A stretch of DNA of 64,000 bases from Amblyornis subalaris (taxonomy: Eukaryota; Chordata; Aves; Passeriformes; Ptilonorhynchidae): assembly GCA_018881555.1 (NCBI GenBank), contig JACAXG010000025.1, positions 4,223,899 to 4,287,898 on the forward strand, read 5' to 3'. The position numbers and the translations under genes were made by a program. Numbering within the stretch: position 1 is the stretch's first letter; each line of letters starts with the position of its first letter. The notes under the pieces were generated by a model. It ran no database searches. It was not told the DNA's origin and worked only from the letters and a program-made list of their open reading frames with translations. This document shows, one piece after another, positions 1 through 10,600 of this stretch.

Positions 1-3000
1 ATGCTGGTGGTTTGTGGCAGAAGAATGCTTTTTAAATAACATCTGCTTAATACTGTAACAGTTATGCTACTTGATGTTGTATCATGAGGTGTTATTTTGC
101 TGATAGTTTGTAGAGCTTTAGGAACAACCTCTGTTGGTTCAAAATAGTTTAGTATAAATCTTCACCATATTGGAAGGAGCATGTATGGTACAGCTGTCCT
201 GGTTATATGACAAACTTGCTTCAGAAGAATACTAAATTAGCATGAATTCACAAATTGAGAGTGTAGAAATATTGGAAGCATATTTCAGAACAGGTGGTGC
301 TTAGTTTTGGTCTCTGTATCAGAATCAGGTAATTTTGAGAAAGGGAACTGATCTGCTTCAGTTTAAACTTTGTTTAGGCTCTGAGCCCTACCCTGTAACA
401 CACGGTTCTTTCTTTTGTGCCGAGTCTTGTGCCTCACAAGCTGGAACCAGCCGTGGCAGTGCTTGAGTGTCTTATGTAGAAGAGATTAATATTCAGTATT
501 CAGGTGCTGATTTCCTCTCATCAATTTAGAGCATTATTTACTTCTGATATTACTTTGGACTAGCTATAATGGCAATGGTCAGTAGCAACATCATAATTTA
601 GTATAATGGGAGGGGCCTGTGGCAGAGGTTTAGCCGAGCAAGTCAGCCAGTGTCCCTCTGCATAATTTTCTCTTAAAAAGCTTTATGAATTCATATGGAT
701 CTATTCTCCACCCTTCATAAACTTGAAAAAACCCCCAACCTACTAAATGTGCCAATGGCTTAATACTGATTTCTGTAATTGTGGAATTACTAGTAATAGC
801 TGGATTTAGCACAGCGCTGTAGTTCTTATGTAGTAAATCATGACTAATGATCTTACTTTTCTAAGTAATGGCTCTGTGTGGGATGCAGTACCTTCAGCAT
901 CAAGCATAATAATTTTATGAGGTATGAATGAATGACTCCATGCATCAGTGATAGCATCTTGGTATTCAAACTTAAGAATTAATTACTTTGATATGATTAA
1001 ATGTGGTAATTACTGCCTGCTGTTGCTCCAGACTGTAGCAGACTGGTATGCATTTACTCACNGCAGCTGAGTTGCTGCTGCATGTGGCAGCACCTGTACT
1101 GAAATATGGTCAGTCAGTTCTGCTTTCTGGGCAAGGCAGTCACTGAGAACCACTGCTGGTTCCTGGGGCCTGTCCTGCTGGCCCTTCACTGCTCCCTCCG
1201 TCTGGCAGTGCTCCGCACCCAAGGGTTGCGGTAGACTGCTCCAGATCTGTACTCCCAACCCTCTAGGAAACTAAATTGTCCACAAAATAACAGATAGTGT
1301 GGCAAAACTGTGATTCATATTATGAGTGATGCCAGAGTCAGGTGAACGCTGGGGTAAGTAAATCATTTCTTGGAAGTCTGTGCACAGAGGAGGTGTGATT
1401 TTCTTGGATGTAATTCAGGTTTCCATGCTGGAAGAAAAGCTTTTACTCTGCTCTATGGCCACCTCCTTGGTCTGAATTCCATACTGAGGAGACTTAATCT
1501 TCTTCAGGAATTGTCTTTTTTAGTACTTGCTGTTTGTGTTTCTGATAGGCTACAATACTGAAGCTTGTGTTCATGTGCCCTCCAGTCTTGTGGCAAACCA
1601 GCGAGTGTCTGTCTGAAGATGTTAATGCTTGAAGGGTGCTGCTGTTACTCATTAAAATGGCAGCCTTCTAGACTAAAAGGGCACAGCGACTGTGGAGTGG
1701 CAATTTCAGCAGTGTTACAGCTCAGCAAAGCACCAAACTACACNCAGTTTCTGTTTCTCTGGCTCCTTACCACTCTCCTGATACCATCATTTTTAGTAGT
1801 GCCATACTTTTCTTTATGTGTTTAAAAACATTGGACTTCAAGGCAAGTGTACAACTCTGTATAACTTAGTGTCATATGCCATAAAATGCACAGGGCAAGG
1901 ATCTAAACCTNTGAGAAGTCTGCAAGTAGAGCTGAATTCTTTACAGTTAATTCATGGGGGTTTTATTAAGTGCTGAACACACAGTGGTATCAATACCTGG
2001 CTTGCTTGTTCTGACTTAAATGTCTTCTTTTTGTATACTATTCAATTGTTAAGTTCCAATTTGTCCTGTTTTCAGGAAAAAACAGGAATTTAGAAAGCAT
2101 TTAAAATTCCAAAGAAGTAACTTCACAACTTGAAAGGATCTTTCAGACGATAGGTTAGAGGACAGTCAGAAAAGGCAAAAATCATTACTAACTCTATGGC
2201 TTTTTCACTGAAGAGATGTTTTAAACGACACTGAAAATCTTTGCTTACATTTCTGACATTGCAGCTCTTTTTCAGCTTTTCTCTGCAAATGTTCTGAATA
2301 GCCTATATGTGTAGTCTTAGCTGAAGGTGTTACTTGGGCAAAGTTAAATGCCTCTGATCAAATCTCTTACTTCCATAAGTTATACTTACAGATGATTTAT
2401 ATTTGTAGCTATTTAAACAGTTATGTAATGCACTANAGTATTTATTATACTGGATATCATAAAATGATGTTCAAATAATTACAAATCAGATATAGCCAAG
2501 ACTGTTAAAAGGTGAGAATAATTCTAAGAAAACAGAATTCCTGGTAAGATGATAATGTAGCCATTGACTCTGAATACCAATGTTATTGACACAAAGAGCT
2601 TCAAGTGAACTTTGTCAGAGTTCATGCAAAGAGGAGGGCAAGTTTAAATTGGATTTAGAAATAACTAAATGAAGGTAACAAAGTACAATTAATCAGACCA
2701 TTAGGGGGTCTAGACTGAGAGAACAGCAGGACTGTGGATTTGGAGACAAATTATCCAAAAATAATACATAATCTAAATTATCAATAAGCCAAGTAGAGTT
2801 TATACTGTGATCCCGTTACATACCAAAAGTTAACTGAAAGTGAAGCATGTCTGCTGTGAAGGGGCATGTGCTCCAACTTGTTTGAAATAACAAAAGTCCC
2901 AACTGACTTGTTACATAAAACATATTTTCAGACTCCAAGGACCAACAGGCTAGGACAAACGTCATTGTTTAAATTTAAAGAACTCNGAGTGCGTTTCCGA

Positions 3001-6000
3001 GTCAGTGTTAAGATGTCTGATAAATATATATACTGGAAGGTTGTACCAGTAGGAGAAAATATTTATGTTGTAAGTCACATAAATGTGTTTAGGTTGGCTT
3101 NTGCTGATGGCAGAACTCCTCCCTTCTTTATGGTTTGGTGGCTTTATGTGGATTGGAAGGAGATTTTGTGTAATGGCTACTAACCATTATTCCTGGGAAT
3201 TCTGTGGCAATACTGCTGGATTTCTGTTAAGTGAAAGAAGTCTGTGTTCATATTTGGGAGGAAAATGGGACCAGGCAATGCCAACCCCTCCACTACCTTA
3301 GGTTACCCTCTAAACCTTTCAGCCTCTGCTACTCTTTCAAATGTTTGTTGGCTTCTTTCCTTTACTCTTCCTTTCTCTTTTTCAAGTCTGCTCTAGGAAA
3401 CTCATTTCAGTTTTATCCANCTCTTGTAGCATAAATTTTGGGGTTTACTCATAATGTTGACTATTGAACATGTTGCAGTTTGCAAGTTTGACCGCCAACT
3501 CAGATTCTGCAGTAGTAAGGATGTGAAGTTTGTCAGTAAAGCAGGAACATTAGTGGCACATATATACACTAAAAACTCTAATTTGAGAGTCAAACGGAAC
3601 CACACAATTATGATCTGGCACAGCAAAGAGAAGTGAATGGTTTAATTACACATTCCATGTTGTGGTAGCCCACATGTATTCACTCACATTCATAAACATT
3701 CCCTTCCTGTATTTAGCTATTGAACCACCTTACAATTTGACTCTNGTTCTCTGGACTATTCTTTTTGTACAATTTATCTAGAAAAAGAAACTTGTATCTG
3801 CACTGATGGGTTACTGTGGTATTACTGATATTATTGTAGAGCAGTGTTGTAATAGGGTACAAGAGCCTGCAACTGTTACTGGCTCTGAATGTCTACTCCC
3901 TCTAGCAAACTGCCTAAAAATATCTATTATTTATAAATATTTTCAGCCCACTGGTCATCAAACCTACCACTGGTCCACCACCTGCACTACATAAAAATTG
4001 TTTCTGTGGATGTCACTTCACTCCTGCAAGGAAGGTGCTCAATACAGATTTGCACGATGGCATCCTTACTCCCCTTTAAATCCTTCTTGTGTTGTATCAA
4101 AGAAATTTGGCAATTTTCATCATTAATGAATTGCTACTTTGTGCTTTCTTCATTTTTTNATTTCTGTTACACTCAGCTATTGCCTATAATGTACTCTGGA
4201 AGTTCTTCAGGATGGGGTAGTTTTGGCTTTGTTTATAAAACACTGATGGATCCTTGTAATAAAATTGCAAGATGGTAAGTAGTAATGGAGGTGTCTCAGA
4301 CACTCCTGGGTCAGGTCTCTTCTCAAATGGCACATTCCCCTTTTTCTTTAAAAGCAGACTAANTATAAAAACCTATTCAAAGTTAATTATGTACATTGGA
4401 GGTGGTTATTTTGGGGTTGTTTTGGTGTGGGGTTTTTTTGGTTTTTCCATAATTTGTGGTTNGTTTGTCTCTTTACAGTAATAAATACTTGCACGTGATG
4501 AATGAAATAAACTGTTTTAGACTTTGCACTGCTGAGCACCATATTAATAACCAAAACCAGTCTATCCAGACAACAGAGAATGCATCCAATTCCTCAGGAG
4601 CCATAGCACAATGGATAGCTAGAATCTTTTCATGAATTTGGCTTCACTGTGATTGTATAAGCTGCCCATATAAACTTGATAGCCAGTAATCACAGAATGT
4701 TTGACTGGTATTAAAAATTTGCTGAGGTTTGCCAATAATGAGATCTGAATGCCTGCAGCTGTCTCAACTGCTGCACTAGGTGAGCCCCCATTTCACTGAA
4801 ATTGCACATTCTCTGAGTGTTTACATGTTGGTTTTTTTAAATGGGATCTGTGTTTCAGACCATTTTATTGCAAAAAATCTAACAATACGTTAACCGAGAT
4901 GACTGAGTGCAAGGGGGGTTAAACAACACAGTTCCTATGCTGGGACTACTGCCACCTCCAGAAATTCCTCAGGAAAAGCAGGTACTGTTCTGATGAAGTA
5001 CTTGAATGATAAAGCTTCTGCAGCTTTTTCAAGGACCTTGGCTTCAAACAATCTGTCCTACAATGATTTTCATAGAAAAGAGGTATTGGTGGGGAAAATA
5101 GTGAATTGTAGTGAATTCCAAATATGGAAACTGGAAAAAGGTACACCCAGAGAAAGATACTACCAACTGCAAAACTGTAACCTTTACACATAATGTACCT
5201 AAGTTTATCTCACTAGCTTATTAATAGAAGCAGATGCTTTACCTTAACCATGTATGACTGAAAAAAAAAAATCAACCACACTGATAGCTGTGCACAGGAG
5301 TTTTTAGGAAGGGTGCACATATTCCCTCCAGCAATCCAGAAGTGACAATATGAATATAATTTTAAAAATCTATGTAACTGTGTCTCTCAAACCATCTTTA
5401 GATAAATATTAAAGAAAGAATGTAGCTACACTACATAGAAATGTAGGAAGGAAAACTTCAGAGGTACCCTGATGTGCCTGATGATGTTCTCAAACCTGTT
5501 CTTACAAAGCTCAGTGATGGCAAGTACATAATGTCCTGTGATGCCTTGGCTATCTGAAATATGAGGTACCAAGGCTACCTGAAAAAGTAACCAAGAAATC
5601 TGCAGCTGCAAACTAAGCCCATTATTTTCTTTCTTCTCCCTTTGACATGCACCTTTTTTTAACAAAACATGTAACATCTGTAGGCTGTTGTCATGGTCCT
5701 GGTAGTCATCTTTCCCAGATGAACTAAGTCTCTCAACCTTCTTATGCAATTTTTTAAAACCTTCTCATCTTTTTTTCTGTTGATGTTCTCTGGACTCTTT
5801 CAAGTATGATGAAGCCCATTTCAAAGACATGATTTTAGCTCAAACCAGCATGTACTTCAACAGATTTTAAGACTGTTTACCATCTGTCTTTTATTCCTGT
5901 AATATTTACTGCTGTATCTATAAAGACTGATGGGCCTGTCTAACTTCAGAGTAATTTATTTCAGTGGAGTTATCAGTGGCAAAAGTAAGCATGTACACAG

Positions 6001-6729
6001 ATCTGAATTGGAATGCAGCCTCAAAAATAGAAGTGAAGGTAAATAATGAAAACAAAAGCTAATATCTTTGAAGCTTACTAGACTTACTTTTCCAGCAGTT
6101 TATTCATAATTAAGTTCTGGAAATGTGGATCTTCGTTGAGATTTTCCTCTGTCCTCAAGTTTTATCTGGGCATGTGATTCACTTGAAAACCAAGGTAGTC
6201 TCTTCCACATCACTTCTGAAACTAATCAATATTTTACAGATTATCATTAACACCTCTGGAATTATACAGAAATACATATGAAAACAAATACTTTTGAAAC
6301 TGTGCAGACCCCCACAAAAGTTGACACAAGCTGCTTATGGAGTATATCCTGTCCAAAAGGTAAATCATTCTGCAATACAAATAACATCCCTGAATATTGT
6401 AATTTACAGGAATTGTTTGTAAGCTTACTGTGTAAAGCCATTTCTACTTATATGTGGATGCACAAATGTTTTTCATACATGTTACAGGATAATAAATGGT
6501 TATAAGAGAACTTCTTGCAGAAAATACCCTATTTTCTAACATAGGGGAATGAATTAATGCCACAGAAAAAATAGGCCTAATCCCACCTTTTTAGTGTAGG
6601 AGAAAGATGAGGTGAGCTTTCCACCAAACTAATGGGGGAAAGAGGGAAAAACTGAACTTTGGCTGCATGTAAAATGGGTAAATTTATCTGATTTGAATTA
6701 TACAAAATAATAGGTTCGTTCTATTCAAG
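1..6729. other. Intergenic DNA upstream of CYP27C1, no gene recognised
   Basis: The DNA is AT-rich, with open frames of at most about 107 codons on both strands and no similarity I recognise. By synteny ERCC3 would be the next gene upstream, but none of its exons was seen. A GC-richer patch at about 1020-1260 stands out and is unidentified. Confidence 0.7.
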
Positions 6730-6923
6730 TCTCATCCCAGACCCACCCCCCTTTTCCAGCCCTAGGGGAGGGAGCGTTAAATAATGGTCTGTGTAAACTG
6801 ATGCTCATGCAGTAAGAGTTTGGAGAAGTGCTGCTTGTACAAGTTAAAGCAGGCACTGAAGAAAGAGCAACCAAATAAAAAGCAGCTGCAGGAGCAAAGT
6901 GGACCCTTCTGAAATTAAAAGAC
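6730..6923 (+). promoter_or_regulatory. CYP27C1: Candidate CYP27C1 proximal promoter and short 5' UTR
   Basis: This is the stretch just before the first possible ATG. A TATA-like aaataaaaag lies at 6873-6882, about 45 bases before the 6924 ATG, and a second AT-rich gttaaataatgg lies near 6775. A pyrimidine and C-rich patch (accccccttttccagccct) is at about 6744. The region is not CpG-rich; the island begins inside exon 1. No transcription start can be read directly, and the alternative promoter in intron 1 could be the main one. Confidence 0.25.
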
Positions 6924-7247
6924 ATGTCTTTCTTCACCAGAGTTTTGACGATGAAATGCAAGCAGACACTTGAATGTGAGAGGACTTACTTTTACCAGNC
7001 GCTTTTTGCCAGCAGCAGGTTTCCCGGGCTGCCCAGGCTGTGCAGCAGCCAGTCGCTGGAGGTGCGGAGCAGCCCGCGGGCAGCGGCGGGGAACAAAGGC
7101 GAGGGGCGCGGAGCGGAGCTGCTGGAGCCCCCCCCGCGCCGGCTGGGCAGGGTGAAGAGCCTGCACGAAATGCCCGGACCCAACACCCTCTACAACCTCT
7201 ACGAGTTCTTCTGGAAGGACGGCTTCGGCCGCATTCACGAAATCCAG
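6924..7247 (+). CDS. CYP27C1: CYP27C1 coding exon 1 (mitochondrial leader and N-terminus)
   Basis: The exon ends in ...FGRIHEIQ at a cag|gtacag donor, phase 0. The second half (from about [14 protein letters not shown]) matches the conserved start of the P450 fold. The first half is Arg/Ser/Leu/Ala-rich with few acidic residues, as expected of a mitochondrial targeting sequence. Two in-frame ATGs exist, at 6924 (MSFFTRVLT) and 6951 (MKCKQ), giving 551 or 542 residues. Position 6999 is N, so residue 26 is unknown. Acceptor-like sequences end at 6940 (ctttcttcaccag) and 6998 (ttacttttaccag), so part of the 5' end could belong to a spliced upstream leader. The 3' boundary is firm and the 5' boundary is not. 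Confidence 0.8.
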
Positions 7248-7606
7248 GTACAGCGCACTCGGCTACTTAATGCTTTAATCACGCCAGGATTACTGAAACC
7301 TTTCCTTTCCTGNCCTCGTAAAACGCTGGTGAATCACCGGGCTAGCAGCACCGCAGCTGGGCATCGCCGCGCCGCCTTCCCGCTGGGGAGAGCCGGAATT
7401 CAGGGGATCCCACATTCCATTTTCCGCAGCACTGGAGGTTTCGGCAGTTTTGTTTCGCTGGGGATTCCGCGATCCCGGCTCTCCCGTTCCCCGGTGCCCG
7501 CCGCGCCGGCAGCCCCGGGCTGCGAGCGCTCCCCGCGCATCTTTGTGCGCTTTTTGAACCGCTGGGGAGGTGCCTCCGGCTGAAGGAAAAAAAAAAATAG
7601 TACCAC

Positions 7607-7644
<38 letters not shown>

Positions 7645-10600
7645 GGGCTGTTTCATAAGCTTGCAGAGGGCTTATTTTTGGCGGGCAGGGCTGGGAAGCG
7701 TGGGCTTCCCTGGAATCTTGGACCGCAGCACCCACCCGTGCGGTGAGGCTGTGCCGGCACCCGGGGCCGCCCATGCCCTGCTGGGCTGAGCCGCCACCGC
7801 CGCTGCCTTTCCCTCAGCCCGGCCCGGCGCTGCTCCGCTGTGTTCAGAGACCATTTTGTCTCTCCTACCCCGGCCTCCCCTTACATAAATACACTTTGCC
7901 TCTATCGGTCCCCTGAGGGGGCGGTAGATGCGCCTGGCCCCGCTGCCGTCAGCGCTGCCGGCCCCCGGCAGCCGCCCCCGTCCCTTCGGCAGGAGGCGGG
8001 CGGTTCGAACCTCCCCGGGGGGGCGAGGGACGGGGCCCCGGGAGTGGTGGCGACTGGCGCTGCCGGCCCTGCCGCCCCCTCCGCGGCCGCCACATTGGCG
8101 CGGGGGAGGGGAGCGGGTGGCGGGAAGCGGGGCCGGATGGCGGCGTGAGGGGAGGGGAGAGGAGGAGGGCGGGCGGAGAGGGGTCCTGTCACCTGGCGGG
8201 TGGCGGTGCTGGAGCGGGAGGCGGGCGAACGAACCAGAGCCCGGGTGGGGCTTGAGAAGCGTCCTGTGGTCTGGGCATCGCCACTGCTGTGGCGTCCCGC
8301 GGCGTGTCCCCTCTCCCGGGCGCACCTGGTGAGGGCGGGCGAGGCGCGCTGCCCCTGCCTGGCCCTGCGGGAGCTGGGTGGACAAGGATCCTCCTTCCTC
8401 CGAGCGGCGCCCCGGGGATGCTGGCATGGGCAACGCTCTTACCGTAAGGCTGTCGCTTTCCAGAGATGAATTCTTCTGGTTGCTTGGCCAAACATGTGGG
8501 TTTCACTCCTAAAAAGTCACAGTGCATCTCCTGGGGCCATTTCCCCGTGTAGTCCAAGCGATTCTAAAGGAAGCACTTGTGCGTAAAGGAGTAAAGCTGT
8601 GTTTTTCACCTTTTGCGGCTGTGGATCCACAATGCTTTCCACCGGGAATACCTCAAATGGGGCATTTATTATTTTGCTTTTCTTAGTGACCTTTCCCAAA
8701 TTGCTACGAAGAGATTCACAGTCGGACCCAAGAGGTTCCCTGCCTGAAAACTGCTGAAATTTGAGAAAAAAAAAAAAGANAGAGAGAAAGGGAAATAAAA
8801 ATACAAAAGGGAAACTAAAGAAAACAGAACTTTAAATGGTTTGAGAATCAAAACTCGAAAGTTAAGATTTACAAAGGGCCTAGAAACACCAAAAAGAGGC
8901 AGGAAACAGGAAAAAAAAAAGAATCACATAAGTTGCTTAGTTTTGTCCAGCTTTGTTGCATTTACCATTTCGTTTTTTTAAGAAGAAATGTTAGGGTGTA
9001 TGCTGTGTTCCATTGCAACCAAACTAGATTGCTAATGATGAATTGCTCAGCTTGATTCCTTGCTAACTAAGACACATGCAGATGAAACTTCAAGAGAACT
9101 AAAGCTTTTTGTCTCATTCTGTTTTTTTTTTCCCTTCTAACTCTGTGGTGGTATACAGAATTTGAGAGGTACTCATAGTTTCATAACACTAAAACAGATG
9201 CTACCATTGGTTTCAAGTTCTTTATTCAAACATTATTTATTCAAAATATTAAAAGAAATATAAAACATCCTAAATAGTATATGCCTTTCACTACCACTAG
9301 CTGATATGGATATTTTCTTCTTTAGTGAATATTATTCCTAGAAAGGAAAGTGTGAAGAAGGATAAGGCGAAGTTGCATATTAATACTGGTTTCTACTGTT
9401 TAGAGTCTCAAAAATCACAGGATGCCCTCTTTGCATACANGTAGAATGCAAATAGGCATTAACTGGATTAATAACAGTCTGTTAAATTTAACAATACAGT
9501 GAACATCAGGAATGAATTAATCCCAAACCCTTTGGTAACCAGCACAGCTACTTAAACGACGTCCTTCGGCACACACAAATATTTGTGCGCTATATGCAGA
9601 AGGGGTGGGGAGCCAAGCGCTTTTTCACAAAGGAGGTTCTGTTCTCAGTAACATGATTCCAGTCAGTCCTGGCCAAAGTAGTAATGCCTACAGCAATTAT
9701 GACAAAGGGAAAGTATTTTTAATTTGATGGGGTTAGATCTTTTTTGTCTCATCAGTGCTATGCAAGTGTAAAGAAAAGAAAGGNGAGGAGGGAGGGATTT
9801 GGATGCTGGCAGTTTGAATTTATGGAGTGTGAAAGAATGACTGGTGTGAGAGGGGTATGTGAGGCACTAGAGTGGAATATTTTTAAGATTTGGAACAAGG
9901 GAAAGAATAACCTATGTTGTGATAGAAAATATGGAAGAAGAAATCCTGGGCATTTTTTATACATGAAGTTGATAGAATGATGCTCAGTCTAATGAAAGCA
10001 AGAGATGTCCAAATACTTTGTCCCTGTCTGTTTCTGGTTTAAAACTAGTATTTAATTTATTTGATTGGATAGCTTGTCAATTTATTTTCTGTTTATTGTC
10101 CCATGTATACCTCAACATCTGTGGAAAAAATCAAACTGCTCCATAAATAGCAAAATTTGTCGAACCTGTTTTTCTGTGACTGGTGGCCTGTATTCCCCTC
10201 ACTCCACTGAGTTTTGTCTTGCAGCACTCCTTTCCCAACTCATGCTTTCCTTTAAAGACACATACTCTTAAAGTTGTTATCTCCAAGAGCAGTATCCTTA
10301 AAATATCTCTAAGGCAAGAGATACTTTGGGTGTTGGGAGTCCTTGTCCGTACATTGCTCTGCCTGTTGTGTTGGTTAGGAGCAGACCAAGCAGAAATGAC
10401 AACAATGGAGTCCCTGCTGTAGCATTTCCCTCATCAGGATGACTAATATGTGTATCTCATTTGAATCTAGATGCTGATTTTTGAAAATGGTAAGAATATC
10501 GTTGAAGGAGACCTTTAGAACTTAGACTGAAGTTGGCCAATGTGTTCCAAAAGTAGTTAAAAGGTGCCTGGCAGAGACCAGAATTGCACAACTTATGTTT

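Noticed and set aside
1020..1260. GC-richer patch as a possible exon or repeat
   Set aside because: Not similar to CR1 or to any exon I recognise; open frames are short. Left as unexplained intergenic sequence.
1335..1356. Loose nuclear receptor half-sites (aggtgaacgctggggtaa)
   Set aside because: The spacing and second half-site do not fit a standard direct repeat; far from any promoter.
2866..3183. 105-codon + strand open frame upstream of CYP27C1
   Set aside because: No similarity to ERCC3 or any family I know; contains two N codons and no promoter or splice support.
8002..8011. GGTTCGAACC resembling a tRNA B box
   Set aside because: There is no A box at the right distance and no cloverleaf can be drawn; it is a chance palindrome in the CpG island.
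7672..8433. 253-codon minus-strand open frame in the CpG island
   Set aside because: Pro/Arg/Gly-rich translation is what GC-rich DNA gives in any frame; no domain, and it overlaps a promoter-like region.
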